From: a virus
Length of the DNA stretch: 56,228 nucleotides
IMG/VR virus record: IMGVR_UViG_3300032579_000889
Span: 1 to 56,228 of that record
Direction: 5' to 3' (one strand)
Made by a program: the position numbers and the translations under genes. Below the pieces are notes generated by a model. It saw nothing but the letters and a program-made list of their open reading frames with translations. It searched no databases and was not told the DNA's origin. Positions 17,280 to 24,186 of this stretch are shown piece by piece (positions within the stretch are counted from its first letter, which is position 1; the number at the start of each line of letters is the position of its first letter).

Positions 17280-18380
17280 ATGGCGATCGCACAATACGAT
17301 TTATCTAAAAAAACAGACTATCTCGCCCGTAAAATGTTTTTAGATCCTGCCGGGCCAGTTACAGTTCAACGATTTGAAGAATTTAGATATCCAAAGATAG
17401 CCAGGTTCGAAGAGAACGCACGAGGATTTTTTTGGATTCCTGAAGAAATCAGCCTAACCAAAGACGCTGGCGATTTCAAAAATGCCAGCGAAACTGTTAG
17501 ACATATTTTTACTAGCAATCTACTTCGACAAACAGCATTAGACAGTTTGCAAGGTCGTGCACCGGCACAGGTATTTGGTCCTGTTATTTCAATTCCAGAA
17601 CTTGAGTCGTTGGTTAGCAACTGGAGCTTCTTTGAAACAAATCTACATTCAAAAAGCTATAGTCATATCATTAGAAACATCTATAATGTACCAAAGGATG
17701 AATTTAATAAAATTCACGAGACAGCACCAATCATTGAAATGGCTGCACAGATTGGCAAATACTACGACGACCTGCACGTCATTAATTGCAAAAAAGAACT
17801 TGGTGTTGACGTTGATGAAAAGGACCATGTTAAGTCGATATGGTTAGCATTACATACTAGCTATGCACTCGAAGCACTGCGATTTATGGTATCGTTTGCA
17901 ACCAGTCTTGCAATGGTAGAGAACAAAATTTTCATTGGCAACGGTAACATCATCAGTCTTATTTTGCAAGACGAGCTGTTGCATAGAGACTGGACTGCAT
18001 ACCTCATCAATCAGTGTGCAAAAGATGACTCGCGTTTTGCAGAAATCAAACAAGAATGCACAGCCGAAGTTTATCAAATCTACATGGATGTTATACAAGA
18101 AGAAAAAGACTGGGCAGATTATTTGTTCAAATTTGGTCCTGTAATCGGACTTAATTCTCAAATACTCAAGGACTTTATGGATTTTACTGCTGCTGCTGCA
18201 CTAAAGGAAATCGGTATAAAGTACACATTGCCTGCTCCAAAGACCACACCAATACCTTGGTTCAATAAGCACAGCAACACCAGCAACAAGCAATCAGCTC
18301 TCCAGGAAACCGAAAGCACTAACTATGTAATAGGAATTATGTCGGAGGTAATAGATTATTCTGAGCTACCACAGATCTGA
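17280..18380 (+). CDS. nrdB: Ribonucleotide reductase beta subunit (class Ia)
   Basis: 366 residues, about family length. Diiron and radical residues are visible: ALDSLQGR (Asp84 equivalent), FETNLHSKSYSH (Glu115, His118, radical Tyr122 equivalents), YALEALRF (Glu204) and QDELLH (Glu238/His241). The C-terminal tail YSELPQI should dock on NrdA. The Glu-to-His distance in the first helix is E-x-x-x-H rather than the usual E-x-x-H, worth checking. Start ATG 17280 follows AAAGAGA. Unlike nrdA this gene is unbroken. The glycosyltransferase gene starts at its last base. Confidence 0.92.
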   Translation: MAIAQYDLSKKTDYLARKMFLDPAGPVTVQRFEEFRYPKIARFEENARGFFWIPEEISLTKDAGDFKNASETVRHIFTSNLLRQTALDSLQGRAPAQVFGPVISIPELESLVSNWSFFETNLHSKSYSHIIRNIYNVPKDEFNKIHETAPIIEMAAQIGKYYDDLHVINCKKELGVDVDEKDHVKSIWLALHTSYALEALRFMVSFATSLAMVENKIFIGNGNIISLILQDELLHRDWTAYLINQCAKDDSRFAEIKQECTAEVYQIYMDVIQEEKDWADYLFKFGPVIGLNSQILKDFMDFTAAAALKEIGIKYTLPAPKTTPIPWFNKHSNTSNKQSALQETESTNYVIGIMSEVIDYSELPQI

Positions 18381-19069
18381 TGAAAATAGCAGTTATCACA
18401 CCTTATTACAAAGAAAAAGCTGAAATTTTATCTCGTTGTCATCAGTCTGTTCTAAATCAAACATATGAGCAAATCACACACATAATGGTAGCCGACGGTG
18501 ACCCACACCCGATGGTTGAAAAGTTACAAACATGCGAACATTTGATTTTACCATATTGTCACAATGATGCAGGAGCAACTCCTAGAGCCATTGGAGCACT
18601 ATCAGCCTTCAGTAGACACTATGATTGTATTGCATTTTTAGACGCTGATAACACATATGAAGATAATCATATTGAGATAATGGTTAATAATTTAGGCAAT
18701 AGAGATGTTTTAACTGCTACTAGAAATATTCGTGACCTCAATGGAAAACTACTCTACGTAGACACCGTTGAAAGTAACGGCGACACATTTTGCGACACCA
18801 ACTGTTTATTTTTAACCAAAAATGTAATGCATTTATTACACAACTGGATTGTGCCTGAACATTTGAAATTGTGGAGTGATAGAATTTTCTGGACTGCAAT
18901 TAAAGGTAACACAACAAGTATAGCACATGTTAGTGTCCCAACAGTTAATTATTATTCACGATGGGCATGGCATTATCAATATGCAGGCGTTACTCCACCT
19001 GACTCAAGTGTATGGATTGACCAAACCTCAGAAGGTAAATTAATATATAAACAACATCAAAATAGTTAA
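18380..19069 (+). CDS. Family 2 glycosyltransferase
   Basis: 229 residues with the GT-A start MKIAVITPYYKE, SVLNQTYEQI, and the metal-binding LDADN (D-x-D). Its ATG overlaps the nrdB stop codon by one base, so it is translated with nrdB even though the function is unrelated. Resembles the gene at 31545 in several blocks (DLNG, DxDN-YExxH), so the two are probably paralogues. Target could be modified phage DNA, host surface sugars or a virion protein; nothing here decides. Confidence 0.75.
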   Translation: MKIAVITPYYKEKAEILSRCHQSVLNQTYEQITHIMVADGDPHPMVEKLQTCEHLILPYCHNDAGATPRAIGALSAFSRHYDCIAFLDADNTYEDNHIEIMVNNLGNRDVLTATRNIRDLNGKLLYVDTVESNGDTFCDTNCLFLTKNVMHLLHNWIVPEHLKLWSDRIFWTAIKGNTTSIAHVSVPTVNYYSRWAWHYQYAGVTPPDSSVWIDQTSEGKLIYKQHQNS

Positions 19070-19077
19070 GGTAAAAT

Positions 19078-19341
19078 ATGAAAGCAGAAATTTATACAAA
19101 ACTGAATTGCCCCTATTGCACTAAAGCCAAAGAGCTATTGAATGATAAAGGGATTGAGTATCATGAATATCTAATAAGTCCAGGATTTGGTGAAAAAGGT
19201 TATAAAAATCAGAGTTATATAACACGTGATGATTTGCTTCAAAAACTTCCTACCGCTAAAACTGTTCCTCAGATTTGGTTAGATGAACAACACATAGGCG
19301 GGTATACTGATTTAGTTGAATTCCTAGCAAAAAATAACTAA
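19078..19341 (+). CDS. Glutaredoxin
   Basis: 87 residues with CPYC (C11-C14), the cis-Pro TVPQIWLD loop and GGYTDL, all hallmarks of glutaredoxin. It likely reduces the C-terminal cysteine pair of the phage NrdA, as in T4-like phages. The middle has a longer insertion (FGEKGYKNQSYITRDD) than E. coli Grx. Located in the nrd block after the glycosyltransferase. Confidence 0.88.
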   Translation: MKAEIYTKLNCPYCTKAKELLNDKGIEYHEYLISPGFGEKGYKNQSYITRDDLLQKLPTAKTVPQIWLDEQHIGGYTDLVEFLAKNN

Positions 19342-19364
19342 CTAAATACAAGGGAGAACCTATA

Positions 19365-20267
19365 ATGCCCTTAAATCCTCCCAGTTTTGTTGGTCAAGAT
19401 GTTTGGTACAGCCCAAGTGTATTTGTGAACCAAGTGCCGGTTGCACTTTGGCAACCGGCGGTTCCTCAACTCAGCCCAATAACAACCATACCAAATGTGC
19501 CAGATCCTCCGTATGTGATGACTTCAGAGCAGATGGCACTGATATCCCAAACTGCTGCGCCACAGACTGCTACCCTTCCGGATGGCACAGTGATAACCAC
19601 CAGTGTTGGACAGGCACCAGATCCAACTGCTGCTCCTGGACAACTTGTCGGACCGCAATCCCTTGCAACAACCGGGTGGGTTTCGGACCCTGCTGCGGCT
19701 GGACAAGGAGGATATACAACGCTGATAGGCAATCTTAAACGATGTGCATCTGAAGGCATGTTTCATGGAGGATGGCCTAGTGATCCAAATGCGCCAAATA
19801 TAAAAGCTATGTTAGCATCAACAGGTCAAAGCCCAACCGTTGTTAGAACTTCTGATAACCATACTGCATGGTGTGCAACGTTTCAGGCATATATGCTAAA
19901 ATTGGCAGGGCTTCCGTATAAATCCGGTGATAAAGTAAATCCTCTAGGCAGTGCATATATGAATTATCAACAGGCGATAGATCCAAATGATAAAAAATCA
20001 TGGAGACAAGGGGATGTTATGGTAATTCCGCAATATCCGGGAGCAGGTCAAAATAAATCACATGCTACATTTCTATGGGGCATAGCACCAGATGGAAGAC
20101 ATATTGTTCTAGGAGGTAATCAGGGAGACACAGTAAGCGCGACATACTGGTCAACAGAAGTAATATTTGCCATTAGACGTGGATGGTCTGTTCCTGCAGA
20201 ACTTGATAATTATAACATTTTAACTAATTTTGGTTCAAAAAGTAGTAATTTTAATATACCTAGATAA
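19365..20267 (+). CDS. CHAP/NlpC-P60-like peptidoglycan peptidase (300 aa)
   Basis: The C-terminal half carries HTAWCATFQAYML (catalytic Cys), GDVMVIPQ, KSHATFLWG (catalytic His) and VLGGNQGDTVS, matching the TIGR02594-type Cys/His amidase-like family. The N-terminal 100 residues are Pro/Ala/Thr/Gln-rich and low-complexity, without a signal peptide, suggesting a virion-associated lysin or a tail protein rather than a free endolysin. AAGGGAGAA precedes the ATG. A second lysin (SleB type) and an M23 peptidase also occur in this window. Confidence 0.75.
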   Translation: MPLNPPSFVGQDVWYSPSVFVNQVPVALWQPAVPQLSPITTIPNVPDPPYVMTSEQMALISQTAAPQTATLPDGTVITTSVGQAPDPTAAPGQLVGPQSLATTGWVSDPAAAGQGGYTTLIGNLKRCASEGMFHGGWPSDPNAPNIKAMLASTGQSPTVVRTSDNHTAWCATFQAYMLKLAGLPYKSGDKVNPLGSAYMNYQQAIDPNDKKSWRQGDVMVIPQYPGAGQNKSHATFLWGIAPDGRHIVLGGNQGDTVSATYWSTEVIFAIRRGWSVPAELDNYNILTNFGSKSSNFNIPR

Positions 20268-20290
20268 TATAAATCTTGATATATTTGCAT

Positions 20291-20322
20291 CCTTATGCTA
20301 CAATAAGAATTGTAGCATAAGG
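20291..20322 (+). promoter_or_regulatory. 13-bp perfect hairpin covering the RBS of the next gene
   Basis: CCTTATGCTACAA (20291-20303), loop TAAGAA, TTGTAGCATAAGG (20310-20322). The AAGG of the likely Shine-Dalgarno for ATG 20332 is in the 3' arm. There is no T-run after it, so it is more likely an RBS-hiding or mRNA-stabilising element than a terminator. Confidence 0.6.
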
Positions 20323-20331
20323 ATAATTATA

Positions 20332-20661
20332 ATGTTAATTGAAAACTCACCTAATCTTGGTGATATTGTTAGTATAAAGCTAAGTAATGGCGACGAGATT
20401 ATTGCAAAATACACTGAACAGCAAGGGTCTATGACTGTTGTTACCAAGCCGATGTTAATGATTCTTAGTCAAGATCCGCGTACCGGCCAGCCAGGTGTCC
20501 AAATGGCTCCTTTTTGGATAATGAGTGCCAACTCGTCAGTTAAATTTCCGATAGCCCAGAACCATGTGGTATGCATGGTAAAAGCAAACGCCGATGCCAC
20601 AAAAAACTACATTTCTCAAACATCGGGTATAGCCATTCCGTCAAGCGGTCTTATTTTATGA
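20332..20661 (+). CDS. Small beta-rich phage protein, Sm-like in appearance (109 aa)
   Basis: LGDIVSIKLSNGDEIIAKYTEQ... followed by VTKPMLMIL resembles the beta-strand pattern of Sm-like/LSm folds (surface for RNA), which are seen as small proteins in T4-like phages. This resemblance is by eye and uncertain. ATG 20332 is chosen over an earlier in-frame codon because the hairpin and AAGG directly precede it. The gene ends TGATG with the agmatinase start. Confidence 0.5.
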   Translation: MLIENSPNLGDIVSIKLSNGDEIIAKYTEQQGSMTVVTKPMLMILSQDPRTGQPGVQMAPFWIMSANSSVKFPIAQNHVVCMVKANADATKNYISQTSGIAIPSSGLIL

Positions 20662-21566
20662 TGCATATGCCATTTCAATATGGTACCACACGCAATTTTT
20701 GCGGAGTTCCACCCTATAACGGCCAAGAATTTGTAATATTAGGTGCTCCTGTGGATTGTGCTACAACCTTTCGTAGTGGTACTAGAATGGGGCCAAATGC
20801 CATCAGAGATGCTAGTATGATGCTAACCGACGGGGTACATGAAAAGTATCCAGTTGATTTAAGCAGCTATGTAGGAGACGCAGGCGATATTGCTATACCC
20901 AGCGGCAATACAGACTCTGCGCTTAAAACCATAGAAGAACATTATTATAGTTTTCTACGTAACAATAAACATATGGTTACTTTAGGTGGTGATCATAGCA
21001 TAACAGATGCTATTTTACGCATGATTTGTGTTCAACACGGAAAGGTAGCCGTTGTTCATTTTGATGCACATTGTGATACGTGGTCTATGCATTTCAGTCA
21101 GTTACACGGTCACGGAACCTGGTTATACTATGCCATAGAAGATAATTTTATCAGTGTAGACAATACTATTAGTATTGGAATACGTAGTCCTGCAGATAAG
21201 GACTCGCGCGAACTTTTACAAAAACGCGGTGGTACTACAATATCTGCTAGACAAGCTATGAAATACGATACTGCTGCAATGGCATCTATTATCAAAACAA
21301 AAGTTGGTGATCTTCCAACATATCTCACTTTAGACATTGATTGTTTAGATCCTGCATATGCGCCTGGAACTGGTACCCCGGAAATTGGCGGATTATCTAG
21401 TCTATGGCTGAGCGAACTGCTCGACGAGTCTGAGATGCAGAGTATCAATTGGATTGGGATGGATTGTGTAGAAGTAAATCCAGCATATGATCATTCACAA
21501 ATCACATCACTTGCTGCTGCAACATTTGTTTGGCAATACCTTTGTCTTAATGCCGCAAAAAAATAA
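20661..21566 (+). CDS. speB: Agmatinase-like ureohydrolase
   Basis: 301 residues with the complete dimanganese set of the arginase/agmatinase family: GGDHSIT (H112), FDAHCDTW (D135, H137, D139) and LDIDCLDPAYAPG (D225, D227). Bacterial agmatinase converts agmatine to putrescine and urea; arginase or guanidinobutyrase are alternatives not excluded by motifs. It starts in a TGATG overlap with the previous gene. With the AdoMet-decarboxylase-like gene at 40047 it suggests polyamine production, perhaps to neutralise packaged DNA (inference). Confidence 0.85.
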   Translation: MHMPFQYGTTRNFCGVPPYNGQEFVILGAPVDCATTFRSGTRMGPNAIRDASMMLTDGVHEKYPVDLSSYVGDAGDIAIPSGNTDSALKTIEEHYYSFLRNNKHMVTLGGDHSITDAILRMICVQHGKVAVVHFDAHCDTWSMHFSQLHGHGTWLYYAIEDNFISVDNTISIGIRSPADKDSRELLQKRGGTTISARQAMKYDTAAMASIIKTKVGDLPTYLTLDIDCLDPAYAPGTGTPEIGGLSSLWLSELLDESEMQSINWIGMDCVEVNPAYDHSQITSLAAATFVWQYLCLNAAKK

Positions 21567-21644
21567 CATAAAAATATTTTATCTATTTGAAAAACCTTTG
21601 CTTTGGATAACCTTAAATAGACTTGGTTCAAACAAGGATATTTT

Positions 21645-22697
21645 ATGGCAAAGGTTCTTTTTATTTTAAAACGCAGGGAAGATTTTAAAGCAACTGTGCA
21701 CAATTACGTTGGCTTAAGTACAGGACTTTTCAACAGTGCAAATTTTATGAACGAAATGCTGCAAACAGCAAATGTAGAAAGTAAATTGGTAGTTGTGCCA
21801 GATAATAATTCTATTGACAGAGAAGTTACCCTTTTTAGGCCTACACATGTAATAGTTGAAGCGTTATGGGTCGTTCCTACAAAATTCTTAATTTTATCCA
21901 AACTTCACCCTTCTGTAACATGGATAATACGCTTGCATAGTGAAATGCCGTTCATTGCAAGCGAAGGCATAGCTATAGATTGGATCGCCGATTACGTGCG
22001 TTTTCCAAATATCATTATAGGCGTCAATGCTCCGCGTATGTTAAAAGAAACAAGATTTTATTTGCAGCATATGTATAATTGGACTGATGCCGAGACAAAT
22101 AAGCGTGTTATCTATATGCCTAACTTCTATCCACAGGAATACGATAATAGAAAAAATTTAGTGGAATCAGATTATATTAACGTTTCTTGTTTCGGTGCCA
22201 TTCGTCCATTAAAAAATCACCTTGTGCAAGCTCTTTCGGCAATAAAATTTGCCAACTCTTTGGACAAAAAACTACGTTTTCATATTAATTCTGGACGTAT
22301 TGAAATGAAAGGCGAGCCAGTTTTGAATAACCTAAAAGGTCTTTTTCAACAAATGGCAGACAAAGGGCATGAGTTGATAAACCATCAGTGGCGACCACGC
22401 GATGAATTTCTTAAATTGTGTAGGGAAATGGATATAGGAATGCAAGTTAGTTTTTCAGAAACATTCAATATAGTGGGTGCAGATCACATAAGTCAAGGTG
22501 TCCCTGTTGTAAGTAGTACTGAAATTCCGTGGAGTGTTGAATGGTTTTCGGCCAATCCAACAAGCAGTGAAGACATTTATCGCAAACTTCATCGAACTTG
22601 GAAATTTTCAAAAATGAATGTTGCGCTTAATCAACTTATGTTGACATCATATACAGATGAAACACGCAAAACATGGGTAGAACATTTTAAAAACTAA
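21645..22697 (+). CDS. GT-B (GT4-like) glycosyltransferase
   Basis: 350 residues. The C-terminal domain has VSCFGAIRPLKNHLVQALSA, typical of the GT4 start of the nucleotide-sugar domain, and SETFNIVGADHISQGVPVV, the usual E-x7-E-type loop region. No signal or membrane segment. The substrate cannot be inferred. It is the only GT-B enzyme here; three others look GT-A. Confidence 0.75.
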   Translation: MAKVLFILKRREDFKATVHNYVGLSTGLFNSANFMNEMLQTANVESKLVVVPDNNSIDREVTLFRPTHVIVEALWVVPTKFLILSKLHPSVTWIIRLHSEMPFIASEGIAIDWIADYVRFPNIIIGVNAPRMLKETRFYLQHMYNWTDAETNKRVIYMPNFYPQEYDNRKNLVESDYINVSCFGAIRPLKNHLVQALSAIKFANSLDKKLRFHINSGRIEMKGEPVLNNLKGLFQQMADKGHELINHQWRPRDEFLKLCREMDIGMQVSFSETFNIVGADHISQGVPVVSSTEIPWSVEWFSANPTSSEDIYRKLHRTWKFSKMNVALNQLMLTSYTDETRKTWVEHFKN

Positions 22698-22725
22698 ATA
22701 AGTCATAACAAAAAGGAGCTAAATC

Positions 22726-22923
22726 ATGGCAGGCGAATTTCATAGGGTGAGAACTCATTCTTGGGTAAACGGTGTACTAAAATATCTAGATCATACATTT
22801 GAAACTTTTGAAGATGCTCTTTTCTTTGCAAATAACTACGAGTGCGATAATTTCAAAATATTTGACCATGATGACAGAGTTAAACACAGCAGCCATGGCA
22901 AGCACACACACGGTTATGCCTAA
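22726..22923 (+). CDS. Small His-rich-tailed phage protein (65 aa)
   Basis: A strong RBS (AAAAAGGAG) precedes ATG 22726. The protein is a compact alpha/beta type with FETFEDALFFANNYECDNFKIFD and a His-rich tail (HSSHGKHTHG) that might bind metal. Small proteins with this F-D-A-L-x-F pattern are common in aquatic phages; function unknown. Confidence 0.6.
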   Translation: MAGEFHRVRTHSWVNGVLKYLDHTFETFEDALFFANNYECDNFKIFDHDDRVKHSSHGKHTHGYA

Positions 22924-23032
22924 AATAAAAACATACTTTAAACATAAATCTGTACAAGTTTCGCTAAGAATATAATACTTAATAGTGTTGCTAGAGAAGA
23001 CTACCCAATCACTAGCGTCTGGAGAAACAAAT

Positions 23033-23281
23033 ATGAAGAACTTTTTACGTAACTTGACTGCATTTGGCACAGCACTTGCTATAGGAGTGGCCCCTGTTGT
23101 AGCAATTGCACAGACTCAAACAGCACAGGCACCTGCTGAAGAGTCTAAGTCTGTTAAAAAGCCTACTGCACCTGCGGCTGAACCGGCTGTCAAGGATTCA
23201 AATGCCAAGAAAGCACCCGCACCTGCCCCTGCACCTGCACCGGCAGCTAACAAGCCAAACAAACCTAAAACCAACTCTTGA
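23033..23281 (+). CDS. Secreted Ala/Pro-rich protein (82 aa)
   Basis: MKNFLRNLTAFGTALAIG...AIAQTQ is a classic signal peptide with a cleavage site after about residue 24-26. The mature part is only Ala, Pro, Lys, Glu and Ser, ending in (AP)n-type repeats and KPNKPKTNS; it probably stays extended in the periplasm or virion. ATG 23033 is chosen because GGAGA lies 8 bases upstream; the longer frame from 22985 would bury the signal peptide. Signal-peptide Ala/Pro proteins are typical of host genomes too, so host capture is possible. Confidence 0.65.
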   Translation: MKNFLRNLTAFGTALAIGVAPVVAIAQTQTAQAPAEESKSVKKPTAPAAEPAVKDSNAKKAPAPAPAPAPAANKPNKPKTNS

Positions 23282-23297
23282 TATTGGTAAAGCATAT

Positions 23298-23320
23298 AAA
23301 AGGCGCCTAGTGCGCCTTTT
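23298..23320 (+). terminator. Rho-independent-type terminator
   Basis: AAAAGGCGC (23298-23306), loop CTAGT, GCGCCTTTT (23312-23320). It separates the secreted-protein gene from the tmRNA promoter and shares its stem with the terminator at 179-201. Confidence 0.8.
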
Positions 23321-23335
23321 ATATTGGCTAATGTA

Positions 23336-23364
23336 TTGACATACAGTGCAATAGGTTGTATAAA
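23336..23364 (+). promoter_or_regulatory. Sigma-70 promoter of the tmRNA gene (also TATAAATA)
   Basis: TTGACA (23336-23341), 17-base spacer, TATAAA (23359-23364); the -10 continues as TATAAATA, a perfect late-type box too. Expected transcript start about 23371, 30 bases before the tmRNA acceptor domain. Confidence 0.75.
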
Positions 23365-23400
23365 TAAAATTGACACTGTTGATAGCAATCAAATAAGTTC

Positions 23401-23625
23401 GTCAAGACCCGGGGGCAGCACCCGGCACTTCCACCATAGGGGGGTGACGCAGGATTCGATTGGCAGCATTAAGGGTTGAAGTAGGTGTTGGTGCGCAAGC
23501 TACCTTAACGCAAGACAAAAAATAAATGCTAACGATAACAACGTTGCATTTGAGGATGTCCGCCTAGCGGCCTAACCTCAACGGGTGCGGGTTCTACCTT
23601 GGAACAGAAGTGAGCCCACTCACAC
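23401..23625 (+). ncRNA. ssrA: Circularly permuted (two-piece type) tmRNA
   Basis: The 3' acceptor part comes first: T-stem CCGGG (23409-23413), 7-base loop, CCCGG (23421-23425), acceptor strand CACTTCC (23426-23432), A, CCA (23434-23436). After only TAG comes the 5' end GGGGGTG (23440-23446), which pairs with CACTTCC and gives the G3-U70 wobble read by alanyl-tRNA synthetase. GGATTCGA (23452-23459) matches the conserved tmRNA 5' region. The tag frame starts GCT 23528 and encodes ANDNNVAFEDVRLAA, TAA 23573-23575, inside a hairpin. A GTGAG/CTCAC hairpin (23610-23623) closes the RNA. Exact ends are estimates. It rescues stalled ribosomes and marks their product for proteolysis. Confidence 0.9.
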
Positions 23626-23646
23626 ACAAACACACAGGAGAATAAA

Positions 23647-23886
23647 ATGGAAGCGTATGAGATTAGACTAGAACTGCTCAAGATGGCCAAGGACATCCTT
23701 ATGGAGGATTGGCATAGTAAAAAACAGGCTATTGATAGTGTTTATTGTCAAAAACGTGATATCCAAATGATACAAGAATATAATCAACAGGTTGTCGAAT
23801 ATCCTGAAATCCCAGCGGTGCCGTCGAGCACTGCTATTACTGAACTTGCAAGCAAGCTAAACGAATTTGTAAGCAAACGAGCATAA
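23647..23886 (+). CDS. Small helical phage protein (79 aa)
   Basis: Preceded by ACAGGAGAATAAA. The first 45 residues form one long helix (EIRLELLKMAKDILMEDW), followed by a Pro-containing linker and a second helix. This pattern is frequent in T4-like phage genomes as a short conserved hypothetical. No function known. It lies directly after the tmRNA and may share its transcript. Confidence 0.6.
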   Translation: MEAYEIRLELLKMAKDILMEDWHSKKQAIDSVYCQKRDIQMIQEYNQQVVEYPEIPAVPSSTAITELASKLNEFVSKRA

Positions 23887-23892
23887 ATAGCA

Positions 23893-23924
23893 TTATGCAC
23901 AGGACAATAAAATCCTGTGCATAA
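23893..23924 (+). terminator. 12-bp perfect hairpin, terminator-like
   Basis: TTATGCACAGGA (23893-23904), 8-base loop, TCCTGTGCATAA (23913-23924), seven bases after a stop codon. The downstream side is A-rich rather than T-rich, so it may terminate weakly or protect the 3' end of the message. Confidence 0.5.
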
Positions 23925-24090
23925 AACTACAACACCAATAAATAATACGATAACTATTTTAACTAAACACTAAATATATTTTTATAAAAACCTAGTATTT
24001 TATTTCTAACGGCCAGGATCAACACACTGGTGCTAGAATCTCTGGTTGTAAAGCATTGTTAAAAGCGTATAATTATATCAAAAAACTAAC

Positions 24091-24116
24091 AAACAGGGGG
24101 TCAGAACCCCCTGTTT
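24091..24116 (+). terminator. GC-rich hairpin, terminator-like
   Basis: AAACAGGGGG (24091-24100), loop TCAGAA, CCCCCTGTTT (24107-24116) with T's at the end of the stem. It lies just upstream of the promoter of the topoisomerase gene and would insulate it. Confidence 0.65.
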
Positions 24117-24126
24117 ACATTTATAA

Positions 24127-24154
24127 TTGACTGCAAAATGTATTCAGTTATGCT
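24127..24154 (+). promoter_or_regulatory. Sigma-70-type promoter of the topoisomerase gene
   Basis: TTGACT (24127-24132), 16-base spacer, TATGCT (24149-24154); transcript start expected about 24161, 26 bases upstream of ATG 24187. Confidence 0.6.
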
Positions 24155-24186
24155 TATTCTTATACAACGCTATCACGGAATTTACA

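Larger units (their letters stand above)
23887..24186. other. Gene-free stretch with two strong hairpins
   Basis: About 300 bases between the small helical protein and the topoisomerase gene. It contains the hairpins at 23893-23924 and 24091-24116, an AATAAATA box (about 23936-23943) and a sigma-70-type promoter at 24127-24154. The part between the hairpins (about 23937-24090) could be a small RNA, but I see no tRNA fold and no reading frame. Confidence 0.4.

Noticed and set aside
23937-24090. Possible tRNA or small RNA between two hairpins
   Set aside because: I could not fit a cloverleaf; only CCAG/CTGG pairing was seen. Left as an undetermined gap.
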